Notes: generated by a model from the sequence alone, not told the origin. A stretch of DNA of 64,000 bases from Sipunculus nudus (GCA_026874595.1 CM049314.1:55657812-55721811), one strand, 5' to 3'; shown: positions 13,400-26,794, counted from the first letter of the stretch. Made by a program: numbers and translations.

Positions 13400-14815
13400 C
13401 ACCATATCATATGACGTCCACAGAAAGGTGTAATAGACCTCGCTACTCACCACAGGAGACACCACCAAATCCTATGACGTCCAAACAGGGGTGTATGAAA
13501 CCCCGCTACTCATCACAGGTGACACGACAAATTCCAATGACGTCCACAAAGAGGTGTATAAAACCCCGCTACGCACCACAGGAGACGCAACCAAACCTAT
13601 GACGTCCACAAAGACGTGTATAAATCCCCGCTACTCACCACAGGAGACACCACCAAATCCTGTGACGTCTTTCTGGAGATGTATAAAACCCCGCTACGCA
13701 CCACAGGAGACGCAACCAAACCTATGACGTCCACGAAGACGTGTATAAATCCCCGCTACTCACCACAAGAGACACCACCAAATCTTGTGACGTCCACAAA
13801 GAGGTGTCTAAAACCCCGCTACTCACCATAGGAGACACAACCAAATCTTTGACCTCCACAAAGACGTGTATAAATCCCCGCTACTCACCACAAGAGACAC
13901 CACCAAATCTTGTGACGTCCACAAAGAGGTGTCTAAAACCCCGCAACTCACCATAGGAGACACAACCAAATCTTTGACCTCCACAAAGACGTGTATAAAT
14001 CCCCGCTACTCACCACAAGAGACACCACCAAATCTTGTGACGTCCACAAAGAGGTGTCTAAAACCCCGCTACTCACCATAGGAGACACAACCAAATCTTT
14101 GACCTCCACAAAGACGTGTATAAAACCCCACTACTCACCACAGGAGACACCACCAAATCCTATGAAGTCCACGAAGACGTGTATTAATCCCCGCTACTCA
14201 CCACAGGAGACACCAACAAATCTTGTGACGTCCGCCAAATGGTGTCTAAAAAACCCCGCTATTCACCACAGGAGACACAACCAAATCCTATGACGTCCAC
14301 AAAGACTTGTATAAAACCCCGCAATGCACCACAGGAGACACCACCAAATTCTATGACGTCCACAAAGAGGTGTATAAAACCCCGCTACGCACCACAGGAG
14401 ACACCATCAAATCCTGTGACGTTCACAAAGAGGTGTATAAAACCCCGCTTCTCACCACTGGAGATACCACCAAATCTTTTGAGGTCCACAAAGACGTGTA
14501 TAAATCCCCACAACGCACCACAGGATACATTATCAAATCCTGTGACGTCCACAAAGAGGTGTATAAAAACCCTGCACGCACCACAGGAGATGCAACCAAA
14601 CCATGACGTCCACAAGGACGTGTATAAAACCCTACTACTCACCTCAGGAGACACCTCCAAATCCTGTGACGTCCACAAAGAGGTGTATAAAACCCCGCTA
14701 CTCACCACTGGAGATACCACCAAATCTTGTGAGGTCCACAAATAGGTGTAAAAAAACCCCCGCAACACACCACAGAAGACACCTACAAATCCTATGACGT
14801 CCGCAAAGAATTTTA
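13400..14815. repeat. 63-bp minisatellite with 125-bp higher-order period (copy A, about 22 units)
   Basis: Units run from ATGACGTCCACAAAGAGG through CACCACAGGAGACACC. Successive units are 63 or 62 bp, and between about 13490 and 14050 pairs of units repeat every 125 bp. Because 63 is a multiple of three, several frames stay open for long stretches on both strands (up to 176 codons at 14385-14915 minus). The frame changes from unit to unit, so I read these as repeat artefacts rather than genes. Confidence 0.95.
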
Positions 14816-16535
14816 TAGAATGTATTACATGGATCTGTAACCAACTGTAAATATTACATGTCTGCATACACATCGAAGAACAAATTTTTCTCCAGGAAAA
14901 CAGACAGTGAGCCACAGCCAGTTCTAGCCTGCGTATTCAGGTGGCCTTGGGCCTGAATAACACCGATCCGGACTAACGAGATATGTGCGTGTCGTTTTCA
15001 AGAGTAATAATACCACGGTGCAAAAGTACGCCCGATCATAGACCTTACTGGAGCGAGTTTTATTTTATCACAAGCGACAGCTGGCAGTTATTTGCAAGTA
15101 TTATATTTTGCGTTATAATATTGCGTTCACCATTGCATATCCAGAAAATCGAGAAGGGGGGGGGGGCTAATATACTGGGTTATATATATAATATTATATA
15201 TATATAATAAAATTAAATAATATAATTAATTAATATAATATTTAATTGACTTCTGTAGTCTTGTCTGCACACCGGCATCAACAGAGCACTGGTCGTGAGT
15301 TCGATTATTAGCCGCAGAAGCGTGAGATTTTTTACGGTCGACCCAGCTCATGCGGAGATGTTGGCTAATAAGTAATTGTAAGGCCTTGCCTCAGTCACAG
15401 GCAAATGCGAATTTGGGGGGGGGGGGTGTCTTGGTGTTATGACCCAGCAGAGTGGAACAACAGAAAAATCCCTCCCTCATTAAACATTTGGATGCTATCT
15501 TCATCACAGGGCTGTTCGTTAAGCCTAATATCCTCAACTTGAGGATAATAATCTCTGGATAAATTAATAATCTACTTGCTAGGAATGAAAAAAAAAATAT
15601 CTAAAAATGAAATTTTATTACGAATAACTGGGAAAAAACAGCTCAACCAGCGAACGCCCCCCTCTGGATCCGCCACTGCAAATAAACAGGAAACCAAAAA
15701 GCACGTGACACTTAACTCTTCCTCATGTGAGTAGGGCTTTACTGCGCGTGCTTCATTTGTGCTCGGAGCTCTAATATATAGTTTACGTTAGATTCACCTG
15801 GTCTCAATTGCATTAATTGTGTCACAATACCTTGTATAAAACCGACTTTGGCGTGTGTGGAACATATGATACTGGAGGTTATTAGACCGGTACAATGTTC
15901 AACAGATAACTTATAAATGACTTGATATTTGTTACTGGTCTTACCATGTGTTATTAATAATATACACCTACTTACGATGTAATGTATTGCACCACATTAC
16001 GCTAGTCAGTACAGGCATATATAACAGAGCGTAAGCTTTTTGTGAATGTCCGGGCTACACTCGATAGAAATTTACGTTATCCTTCCTTACCATGAGAACA
16101 GGACACCTCACAGGCACAAAAATGCGCAAATCATTATTGGAAATGTTCTAATCAATATGTTACTTATATAGGTATCATAACCCGAAACATATAGACCTTA
16201 GTAAGTATGTGATTAGATGTATCAAGATTACACGGTACAATGTGCTTTTACGTTTAAGAAAGAGGAACGATGTCTAATCGCATAATTATCTACAGGAAAA
16301 AAATAAATGTCTAAAAATAATAAACGATTTCAAGATAAAACTTCATTTTTATACACAAATATGTATATATTATACAAAAATGGCTAATTTTACCCTTACC
16401 TTTAGTTTGCATTTTTAGTAATGTCGGACATCCCAATGTTGCATCTAAAATGCAGTAAACCAAGTCTTTGAAGGAGTAGTGATCCATGCATCGAACTTTA
16501 CTGGTGAAACTTTTATGTGCATCAAATGTATGAAC
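14816..16535. repeat. Post-minisatellite segment, first copy (A1)
   Basis: Homologous to 16851-18480 and 38690-40720. In order it contains a block beginning GGATCTGTAACCAACTG, G runs near 15157 and 15414, AT-rich tracts, and a SINE-like stretch at about 15255-15400. It ends with AAACTTTTATGTGCATCAAA just before another minisatellite array. No coding capacity is recognised. Confidence 0.8.
15255..15400 (+). repeat. Possible degenerate tRNA-derived SINE (copy A1)
   Basis: AGAGCACTGG followed by CGTGAGTTCGA resembles the compressed A-box side and B box of a tRNA-derived SINE. It is followed by a conserved tail (ACGGTCGACCCAG, GCGGAGATGTT). The same block occurs at about 17640-17790 and 39485-39640. 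The tRNA body is too short to fold fully, so the call is tentative. Confidence 0.35.
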
Positions 16536-16544
16536 ACACAGGAA

Positions 16545-16850
16545 ACACCACCAAATCCTATGACGTCTACAGATATGTGTATTAAATCCCGCTACTCAAC
16601 ACAGGTACCACTCCCAAATCCTATGATGTCCACAAAGAAGTAAATAAAACCCCGCTACCCACCACAGGAGCCACCCTCAAATCCTATGACGTCCACAAAG
16701 ATGTGTATCAAATCCCGCTACTCACCACAGGAGAAACCATCACATCCTATGATGTCCACAAAGAGGCGTATGAAACCCTGCTACTCACCAGAGGGAACGC
16801 CACCAACTCCTAAGACGTCCACAAAGAGGTGTATAGAATATATTATATGG
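16545..16850. repeat. 63-bp minisatellite, five-unit array (copy A2)
   Basis: Same unit as the arrays at 13400 and 37040, more diverged and only about five units long. It starts a second tandem copy of the minisatellite plus following segment. Confidence 0.9.
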
Positions 16851-17277
16851 ATCTGTAACCAACTGTAAATATTGCATGTCTGCATACACATCGAAACACA
16901 AATAAAGTGTTCTCGAGGAAACAGACACTGAGCCTCAACCAGTTCTGGCCTGCATATTCCGGTTGCCTTGGGCCTGAAAATCACCGACCGGCGCTAACGA
17001 GATATGTGCGTGTGGTTTTTAAGAGTAATAACACCACGGTGCAAATGTACGCACGATCACGGACATTACATAATACTGGAGTGAGTTTTATTAAATCATA
17101 AGCGATAGCTGGCAAAGTAATTTGCCAGCACGCAATGGTTAACCGTATATATTGCGTTCACCATTGCAGATCCAGAAATTCCAGAAGGGGGGGGGGGGGG
17201 GGGAGCACATATATACTGGGTTAGCGGTTGATGGGTATGAAACAATATATATATATATATAAATATATATATATATG

Positions 17278-17320
<43 letters not shown>

Positions 17321-18480
17321 TATTATATTACCCATACATATAATTTTCTGTTCCTCAACTGCTGTTCTCTTAAATATTTTTGCATAACGTAGTCAAACTA
17401 CAGAGTGTGTGGGTTCACGGTGACCGGCTAAAATATTTATATTAAAAAAAAATTGGAAATCATTTGTAACATGTTGAGATCAATATGATGAAAATGCGCA
17501 TAGATCTGCATTTATAACTTGCAAACATATCATTATTGAAATAAACATAATCTTCGTATTAATATAATTATTGAATTGATATAATCAATTATAATGAAAT
17601 TATTAATATAATTAATTAATATAATATTTTTTATCGACTTCAGTAGTCTTTTCTGCACACCGTACTTGATAGAGCACTTTCCGCGAGTTCGAGTTTTAGC
17701 CGAGGAAGCCTGAGATTTTTCACGGTCGACCCAGCCAATGCGGAGATGTTAGCTAATAAGTAATTACAAGTAAGGCCTTGTCTCAGTCACAGGCAAATGC
17801 GAATGGGGGGGGGGGGGTGTCTTTGTGTTATGACCCAGCAGAGTGGAATTACAGAAAGATCCCTTCCTCGTTAGAAACATTTGGATGCTATCTTCATCAC
17901 ATGGCTGTTCATTAATATCCTCAACTTGTGAATTAGAAGGTAATAATCTGTCGATAAATTAATAATCTAATTGCTATAGGAATGAAAAAAAGATATCTTA
18001 AATGGAAATTGATAACTGCGAAATGACATAGACTGAATGAGAGATGTTACAGCTCAACCTGCGAGCGCCCTCCCCCCCCCCCCCCCCCCATGGATCCGCC
18101 ACTGCAAATAAACAGAAAACCAAAAAGTACTTGACATTTATCTTATCTTCATGTAAGTACGGCTGCGCGTACTTCATATGTGTCTGGAGCTATAATATAA
18201 AGTTAATGTTTGATTCAGCTGCTCTCAATGGCTGTGTGTCAAAATACCTTGTATCAAACCAACTTCGGCGTGCACATGTGTGTCGCATATATGTTACTGG
18301 AGGTTATCAGACCGGTACAATGTTCAGCAGATAACTTATAAATGACATGATATTTGTTACTGGTCTTAACATGTGTTATTAATAATATGGACCTAATATG
18401 TAATGTATATTGCACCCCATTATTCTAAATGAGCGTGAGCTTTATGCCACGTAAACTGAAACGGGTAACACTCGATAAAA
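16851..18480. repeat. Post-minisatellite segment, second copy (A2)
   Basis: Tandem homologue of 14816-16535. It includes the G run at 17188-17204, long TA tracts at 17244-17317, the SINE-like block at 17640-17790, a G run near 17806 and a C run near 18065. Copy B has no equivalent second segment. Confidence 0.8.
17640..17790 (+). repeat. Possible degenerate tRNA-derived SINE (copy A2)
   Basis: Same block as 15255-15400, with AGAGCACTTTCCGCGAGTTCGAG in two short parts and the conserved ACGGTCGACCCAG tail. Confidence 0.35.
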
Positions 18481-18984
18481 TTTAAATATATTATCCTTCA
18501 TTATCCTAGCCTCTTGCAAGCACTATAGATTATAACTGAATTATATCTAACATCAAACTCTGAAGAAAACATAGTAACCTTCATTCCAAAACGTCTATCA
18601 AATGCACAGTTCAATTTAAGTCCATTAAATATATACTATCAGTCACAACTGTTTATTCTGACCAACCAGGTTCAGCCCTCTTTTTACAAGAACTGTTCAT
18701 ATGCTCAAAACCAATAAAACACTCAAGTGTATCAGAAACATAAAAGCCCAAACAACCAAATATATATCCATTATATGTCTTAAAGGTATACCAGAAATAA
18801 TTTAACAAAACCCGATTAACATTATGAAGCTTTAATCTTATATAAACAAAAAAAAAAAGATAGATAAACATGAAGTTCTACGTACATGATCAATGCTGAA
18901 TCACAAATGAAGTATCCACATAACATAAAACAAATTATACCTGGCCGTCCATAGCCCACAACAAGTCCAAAAAATTAAGTAATG
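18481..18984. other. Spacer right of duplicon A
   Basis: AT-rich sequence with no gene, RNA or recognisable mobile element. The small minus-strand ORF at 18653-18871 is not supported by anything else. Confidence 0.5.
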
Positions 18985-18992
18985 TTCATGTC

Positions 18993-19130
18993 GATGATCT
19001 CACCACTGGAGCCTTGGATCTTCAGCAAGAAACTGCATGGTCTTGATAACTTCTGCATGGCCCTGGTGTTAAGTTTCCTGTCCCTCAAGCTGGATGGCAG
19101 TGCTTCTGAAGTCTGACTATCCGCAGTTCA
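18993..19130 (-). CDS. Possible 3' terminal exon of an unidentified gene
   Basis: The minus strand is open for about 45 codons ending NMNIT-stop near 18993, with the stretch CSFLLKIQGSSGEIID just before the stop. Its composition is richer in GC than the flanks, and a TAG acceptor-like site occurs near 19131. It may belong to the same minus-strand gene as the exon at 19519-19690. I recognise no family, and the link between the two is inferred from orientation and proximity only. Confidence 0.3.
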
Positions 19131-19518
19131 ACAAGGATTGAAGGCACATCAAATCTTCCATTTTTGTAGATAAAACATTGATTATCTCAGTTCGATATTG
19201 AGGGTTTTTTTGTTGTTTTTTGTCCATCACAGAGGTAATGTCTCATGAAGTTAAACATAATATCATTAGCCATTATTGCAAGACTGGTAGCCTTGATATA
19301 AAGAAACGTCCATTTTGCTGTCCTTTCTCATTTTCCATTCAAATTGAGCCGCGAATCTACTTCCACCTTTTGTCTTCATTTTTATTTGATTAACTTTTCC
19401 ATATGGTTTTGATAGGGTCCGGGAGGTGTTGAACTTCCTGCAAATCCTCTCTTCTATACATAGGAAGCGCATTCGAGTGACTAGTGCACTAACTTGGACC
19501 ATTTTATTTGATTCTTAC

Positions 19519-19690
19519 CGTGGCATGGGTCTGTGAAGCGGCGAACTTCTGAAATCCCATCTCTGATCACCAATTTGTCAGGGGTAGCCAACATGCAGGT
19601 TCTCTCGTCAAACTCGAACTCAAGGCAGACGTTGAGACGATGTTTAATCAATATATCAAAGCCGTACAGGTTCGCACCATGCATATTACA
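19519..19690 (-). CDS. Internal exon of an unidentified minus-strand gene
   Basis: A 172-nt stretch on the minus strand is bounded by a TTTAG acceptor (19695-19691) and a strong GTAAGAAT donor (19518-19511). It is open in one frame throughout, about 57 codons. The residues include FEFDERTCMLATPDK and GISEVRRFTDPC. Codon use and base composition differ from the AT-rich flanks, which supports real coding sequence. I do not recognise the domain. A weaker acceptor (GATTTGCAG near 19440) downstream could begin a next exon in the matching phase. It may be a surviving piece of a broken gene, because no complete gene surrounds it. Confidence 0.4.
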
Positions 19691-19739
19691 CTAAATATAT
19701 ATTGAAACAGCAGGCTACTGGAGACTCACTCTGGACTCG

Positions 19740-20260
19740 AGACCTGAGCCTTGACACCTGAGACCTGAGACTTGACACCTCCGACCCTTTTCAGTGCCAT
19801 CCCAGTATACTTATACATTCTAGAGGCGTGAGTGAGGACCTTAACGAAACAGGGGTTGCAAGGCTGGTGCTGATATCGCTATCTGGCCCAGTCAGAGTAA
19901 ACGCGTGTTTCTTGTTAACGCTTAAAATGTATATAATCCAAAAACTACTATACGCCCAACAATAAATAACACCTTGCCATATAGCTCACCGTACACTTAA
20001 ATCAGTGATACTAAATGTGATGTAATCAAGAATAAAGGTTAACTGGTAATGAGAAATAAACTTAGATTCTACCATGGGAATTTTAATTAATCAACTGAAA
20101 AATGGAACTGGAAAATTAAATAAGGTAAGGTATCATGGCAAATATGTACATACAGAGAACAAAGAGGCCCACCTGATACTATATTATTCTAAGAAATATA
20201 AATTAGGACCTGCTTACTAATGAAGAATATACTTTAACAGAAAACACTCTATCCTCTCTA
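19740..20260. other. Spacer with a short GAGACCTGAGAC-type repeat
   Basis: At 19733-19790 a short degenerate repeat of GAGACCTGAG / GACTTGACACCT is visible. Nothing else is recognised. Confidence 0.5.
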
Positions 20261-20265
20261 TATAT

Positions 20266-20405
20266 ATCCATATGGGATACTGAGCAGGGTCGGGGGGACG
20301 CCATCAGCTTCATCGCGCAGACGCTGAGCTGGGTGGCCTCTTACGCAATCAGACCAGGGAGACCAGAACTAATAGTTAACGGCTGGACATCAGTGTACGC
20401 CTAGC
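20266..20405 (+). other. GC-rich open segment, unassigned
   Basis: About 45 codons are open on the plus strand, ending in TAG near 20405, with residues such as GDAISFIAQTLSWVASYA. GC content is sharply above the flanks. No start, splice sites or known domain were recognised. It could be an exon or a transposon fragment. Confidence 0.25.
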
Positions 20406-21799
20406 CCTGTATACGTATAAGTGTGTAATCTGTAACATATCACCTTTATGTGGGGACCGCCAACTATTTTTTCAAAATGGGTTAAATATTACATGCTGGG
20501 TATCAAAAGAAAGCTTATAATGTCAATAAGCAGAAAATATTGTTCTTTGTTCATTATTGACAATCACCTAGGTATTATACATCATGAAAACAAACACATT
20601 CACATTCGGAAATTTAGCTTTTATTGAATTTATGGGAAGAAAACTGGTTCCGGTCTGCAACACAATAATAAACATTTATTCAGACAGCTTGACAGGTGTT
20701 TTTAGTTCTTCAGACATTGTCTCATAACCACAAATAAAGTATCATAGGAAACTATCATAAATTTTGGCATAAAGTTTGCCATATTTGCACATTTTTACAG
20801 TCCGCCGCAGAAATACATTACTTAGTCACTGTGCTGCTGCTTGATATAGTCATATCTAAGAGGCAAAAGCCTTGACCAGTACATGAATCCTCTCTCTGGG
20901 GAAGTCCACTATAGCAGGGTAACGCTCCTTGTTGTTACTGTTGGGCTGCTACAAGAACCAGGAGGATGGTGAATAAAACTCAAATCAGTAAAAATAAATG
21001 TGTTGCCTAAATTTTGTTTCCTTATAGTCTTTGTAAGAGTTTTGGTTTTCTGGAAATAATCATTAGTCTACATAAAAATATCTTGCAAGCAACAGTACCA
21101 AAATAATTGCACTTTCATACATAAATTTACAATAAAATTATTTTTTTATAAACTGTGAACTATTTACTTACTGCCACTGCAGGCTTTTATCTTTCAGTTC
21201 CGACTGACATTTTACAGTAAAACATTTCAAACAAATAAGGTTCACATGCAATTAGAGAACTGGTGCAAGACCAAAATTTAAATATGTGATAAGAACCAAC
21301 AGAAAAAGTGAAGATATGTTTCGCATGATAGGCAACCTAAAAATATACATGTTGACCACTACAAAAAAAAAAAAAATTGGAGTGTAGCATATACATCAAT
21401 AGGGAAGCAATAAAGAAGTTACTTAAAAAGTAAATTAATTTTAATACTGAGGCATGAAATGTTGTTCTTGATTATTGCAATAAAAGAATTTGACATAGTC
21501 ATTTAAATAAAATCAGGGGTGTGAATAAAGGGGGGATGATATATATCCCCCACTACTTTTTTTTTAGCAAAGTGGGAGATGCTCCCTGCTATTCAGAAAA
21601 TAATATTAAGATATTGGAAATGAAATATACCCATAATACGAACTATAGATTTTTGTTCTGTTTATGAGTATACAATGAAATATTATTTCACATCATTTAG
21701 GACATAACTATAACGGAAACGTAATATCTTATTTTCTTAAACCCTTAAATTTATTTGTAATATATTTGAAATATGTCATATGACACTTTAAGGGGTATG

Positions 21800-21844
<45 letters not shown>

Positions 21845-22489
21845 GTGTGTGTAAGGGTGTGTGTGTGTATGTGTTCATAAAAAAAATTAAAAAAAAACTC
21901 CTACGACTGAAGTCATCCCCCTTGATGAAAAGTTGATGCACTGAATAAAATAAAGCATTAATAAGTAACAGGCCTAAAGCAGGTATAGGCCTAACACTAA
22001 CTGGTCACATTTTTTTTCAATTAAAGATGTAAGAATTCTGACAGAAAATGTCAATGCAAATGAATCCCTCACCAGACACTGCTAATTGTGTTAATATTAA
22101 ATTTTTTGCAATATAATAATTTTTTTTTTCTGATAAAAACAACTTGTGTTACAGTGCATGGAAGTAAATGACAATAAACTGTTTGTCTAAAGACCAACAG
22201 AATTCTGAAGTGTCCCCCTTATTCCAAGTTACAGCAATATCCTTTCTATAAAAGATTTTTTATATTATTTATTCCAAGGTTATAACTGAATTTTATTATT
22301 TTTTTATATGAAATAACCAAATCATGAAAATATTTCAATATGTACTGCCTGTACAGTATTGAACACTATTAAATGATTTCTTGAGCTGGAGATCTGAAAC
22401 TGAAAGAAAGAAAAAAAAAGTCATTGAAAAAAAAAAATTTCAGAAATAACAAATAATACAACACATGTTTTGTTTGTACAGTAATCCCA
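20406..22489. other. Non-genic spacer
   Basis: AT-rich. It holds a TA microsatellite with flanking TG/GT runs at 21803-21870 and several A/T homopolymers. No gene was recognised. Confidence 0.5.
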
Positions 22490-24161
22490 AACATCACCTA
22501 TTCATCAGTTTCATCCATATACGGCTCATATAATAGTCGGGTGGCTTAAATGAATTATCGTTACACACCGGATAAAAGCACCAAATTTGGTATGAAGTAT
22601 CTACAGACCAATCCTGATCATTCTGGAGGGGGTGCCCACCCAAATCCGTGTCTGGTTGTTTCAGCAGGCCCGAGTACATAATAACAGGATTTTACGTAAA
22701 ATTTCACAAGTTTACAAGAATGAAAGGAAAGTTGTAAACTCATTTGACTCTAAAACTCATTTTAAATTAATCAATATACATAATAAGAACACCATTTGGA
22801 AATATAATGAACAGTTATCGTAGAAATTGTGACGAAAATAATTTTAAAGTATAATTGTAGGTCGCAAGAGGTCAAAAAGTCACGTCATCCATTGATGTGA
22901 ATCGGTATCCTTTGAGTGTGTTTAAATGCCCTCATGTTCGGAAGTGAAATTATTAGAGAAATTAAGAAATATATCATTTCAATAAAAAATTAAAATTGCA
23001 TAATGGTTAGGATAATAAAGATTAAACACCCATATAATTAAAATATATGGAATATACTAGTATATATACACTTTTCAAGTGAAACCATCCCTTTTGAAAG
23101 CTATATCTGAAGCCGTATTGACGAAGAACCCAGGTGATTGAAACAATTTATTGATTTGCCCACACCTTTGATCATTATTAATCATGGCACAAATACATCA
23201 CGATTATAAAATATGGTAAATGCGATAATGAAAACGTGTCATAAAGTAATATTTGTTTCCACTTATCCAAAATAATATCTATCTGGAGGGAAAAGAGCTA
23301 CAAGCAAATCCATGGACTTATTGAGTATATAATAAGCTAATGGGCGATTCTTGAACATCGGTTGGATATTTATATATGTTTGGAATAATAACAATTCCAA
23401 GAAATTATTAAATTGCAGTAAAATTATCGATGGTAGCAATTTAGATCAAGTTTAAGTACAACGGAGCTTGCAGTGGCGTTTAGTCACCTGGTGTTGTATT
23501 TTTTTGTGTTGAGAGTCAATTATGGTTTGTACATATATTTAATAAATACTTACACCGCTGATAATTTTATATACTACCTAATTCCTAATAAATTATGAAA
23601 TTATTTTACTAATTACAACATCAATTTGCCAGGAAAAGACTAAATCAAAGAATTCGGTATTTATTTACATTTTATTAACTTAAAAAAATAGTTCATACTG
23701 AATGTTTTTTTTTTGCACTGAAGAAAATGTCTTACTACATTTACAATATTGTTATAATTACTTATGTAGGAAAAATGAATATGCTAATGATGTATCATGG
23801 TGATGTGACCGCCATGTTAGCGTCAGTCTGAAGTTTCGTTCTTAAAACATTATATTTTCAAATGTCCAAATAGACAGCTATCTTAACGGAATTATCGAAC
23901 AAAAACACCAAATTTTGTCCGAAGTATCTTCAGGCCAGTCCTTCAGGTGCCCATTCAGCAGGCTAGAGTCCACAATAGCAGGATAACAAAACGTTGTCAG
24001 ACCTTTAAATCAAAGAAGGGAATGCGGTAAAGTCGGTTGAATCTATATTTCACCTTTATTTAATCAATATACATATTAAGAACACCTAAATATATCAAAC
24101 ATCTGTTGCAGTAAATATGACCAAACCAGTTTAGTTAAATGTAGCCAGCTTCAGATCAAAA

Positions 24162-24220
<59 letters not shown>

Positions 24221-24960
24221 TACTGGACAACATACCTGTATATATAGTAATTTTGGCGGCCGCACATTTTGATTAAGAATTTAAGTGTATCATATCATAC
24301 ACTAGTCGTCTATTCCAGCAAGATCATCTGTTTAATTGCTGTGTCTAAATTCGTAGTTACAAAGAAGACAGGTTATTGAAACAATTTGTTGAGCTGCCTA
24401 ACTATTTAATCATTGAGGGGCTGTGCATTAATGCATCTCAGCCACGATAAATGATATACAGGAAAGTGAGACAATTCTTATAATTGCAACATAAAGCAGC
24501 ATTTGTTTACACTTATAATAAAATAATATTTAACTGAAATGACAAAATTGGCTTGTGGCTTTATTCAGATCTATATGCACTGTGAGACTGTGGATACCTT
24601 TACAGTACAAAGTCAGCTAATGAGGAGTGGTGAAGATCAGCTGAGTGTTTTATTCATTTAGATTAAATATGTCACTATAAAAATAAATATCAGTATCATT
24701 ATCGATTTGCGTTGTTTAGACCAATTTTTACATTCTAAAGTGTTTAGACATAAGAAGAAATGTCCGACTAAGTTAACTTTTAATGTTTATGATAATAAAG
24801 TTATGTAAGTGGATGTAAATGTGCTAAAATTGTATTATAATGCTGAGACCGCCATTTTAGTGTAAGTCTAAATTTCTGTGGAAGCAAACACGATATATCT
24901 ATCAGGAAAAGGGGGCTTTGTCTAACGTTTACCTACACATTTTGTTGTTCAGAGGTGTTT
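22490..24960. repeat. Diverged tandem duplication of a non-coding unit, about 1.4 kb
   Basis: The blocks beginning near 22520 and 23885 share ordered landmarks: ACACCAAATTTGGT/TTGTCC with GAAGTATCT, then CAGGTGCCCA, then AATCAATATACATA(A/T)TAAGAACACC, then a block with ATTGAAACAATTTATTGA/GTTGAG. A piece of the same unit occurs inverted at 26270-26375. A pure TA tract lies at 24162-24220. No coding function was recognised. Confidence 0.5.
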
Positions 24961-26794
24961 GTCAATGTTTGATTCCTAAATTTAAAAAACCTTAGGGTGA
25001 ATTTCAGAGAGTGTTTGGATATACAGATAACACATATATTGGATTTAGAATATAATTGGTAGATTTTGTTATTCAGACATATACTTTCAAGCTTTCATTT
25101 ATTAATAGACATCTTGTTTGCGATTAAATCTTTTCATAAAGATATTTGTTACCTGATACGGGAAATAGAATGGCCTGTGAAATTGATTAAACCGCAGGCT
25201 TGCATATAATATAGAGAAATTAATCATGTATCTATGGTATTTATTTTTACATTCCAAAAATAACAAAGAAAACAGGTCTGAAGTTAAAGAGTAATGGGAT
25301 GCAGGAATAAGCGAGGAAAAAGAAATGTAGGCTAATATTCGACAGGACATGGTCTCTAGATAAAATAATGAATAACTAAGTAACACTATATTAATAAGCC
25401 ATTGTAGAAAACCACTATATAAACAGGAGAGTCTGCTGCATAACAAAAATGGAAGACAGATTTATTGTAAAAAGTACTACAATATTCCAAAAAGACTATA
25501 AGGCAGGGTATATTGAATCATCTACAATTAAATCTTGGAGATTAAGAACGAATATTATCCGGCTCATAAAGAACATGACAGGATAATTAGAGACTGACAA
25601 CGTTTATATTTTGCTATGGCATTTAAGCATATAACATGACTATATGGACCCCAAATTAAAGTCAACTACAATGACCGCAAAGACAGTTATCAATAAGTCC
25701 TAATAGACTATACTCTCCAACTTAGACAAAAGATATAAGGAAATTTTAATACAATCAAACTAATAAAAATTCACTGTGCTGGCCCAGAAGCTTACATTCT
25801 GAATTTGCAGAGATCCGTTGCAATGAATAACAAGAACAAATATAAATAGGAACGGAACATTTAATACTTTCCCAAAAACTGAATCACAAATTCAACACTA
25901 GTAAACAAAAAAATATTTGCACATTTTTTCGTTTATACACTTAATATCTTGGTTTAATGTTTGTTTGTAGCTTTCCTAGTTCCGAAATTGAGAAAAGGTA
26001 TAGTCACGTGACCATTCTACATTTTTAGGGCCACAGGTGTATAATAGAACAATGTAAACGGTAATGATAGAAAGAACACTTCTTTTGCTTACTTTTGGTA
26101 AATAATTTACTATATTTCATTAAATCGTAGTGGATCTAAGATTATTTTTCCTTCCCTACCCCTCTTCATTTTCATGCGAAAAGAGGGTACTGTGATACGC
26201 AAGGCGCAGATGGTTTTCAGGCTCTGAAACTTATCTCGTAGGTACTTCATGAGGGCTGCCCCTCCGAAATAATCCGTTTTGGTGTACTCTACCCATATAC
26301 AAAATTTGGGGCTTTTATCCGGTCTGTACCGATATGGCCAAAATCTGATGTTAAGCCACCGGACTATTCGGGGGATCTCCATTCATGTAGATAAATAGAT
26401 CGTGTGAACCAGTCACGTTGCCCGCCTGGGGCTCCAGGCCCAGGGTGGGCCCATGGCCCAATAAACACACCAGTCTACGCTCCGTAAACACGCACACCAG
26501 TAAACAAACAGAGCGGTGCAATTGACCGCAAGTTCACGCATGGTCAATCAACCGACCGGTCTGCGCATGTCAGTGAGTAGCACAAAGAGTGCCCGCATTA
26601 GGCAGGTCAATTTATTAGTAATATGTCAGTTTGGTCAGGAAAAACTGCCCGTAATCGGTGTTAGTCAGGTGGTCGTATTTCACAGGTTTTATCCATAGAT
26701 AATATATCGGAATTTCGAAAAGGACTGTAATCTAGTGGTCGTAATAGCCAGGTGCCCGTATTTCACAGGTGGTCGTTAAGACAGGTTGGACTGT
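24961..26794. other. Non-genic spacer left of duplicon B
   Basis: No supported gene. The minus-strand ORF at 26110-26382 overlaps an inverted copy of the dispersed repeat seen at 22520-22620, so it is probably not a gene. From 26560 to 26790 the sequence repeats phrases such as GTGGTCGTATTTCACAGG, a local repeat next to the duplicon boundary. Confidence 0.5.

Larger units (their letters stand above)
3418..16535. repeat. Segmental duplication, copy A
   Basis: This block aligns collinearly with 26795-40720. Matching landmarks in order are the GCGCGACAGTCGCAAG motif (3436 / 26815), the five transporter exons, the 27-bp and 63-bp minisatellites and the G-run segment. The two copies differ by small indels, by array length, by about 1.2 kb present only here (4850-6180) and by insertions present only in copy B. 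Non-coding identity looks high by eye but was not computed. Confidence 0.9.

Noticed and set aside
13400-14815. CRISPR-like array
   Set aside because: Units are contiguous without unique spacers and the DNA is clearly eukaryotic.
14239-14915. Long ORFs on both strands (168 and 176 codons) across the 63-bp minisatellite
   Set aside because: Frame length follows from the unit being a multiple of three. Units switch frame at each 62-bp member, and there is no start or splice context.
25102-25446. 114-codon minus-strand ORF
   Set aside because: AT-rich, with no recognised domain and no splice signals. Probably a chance opening.
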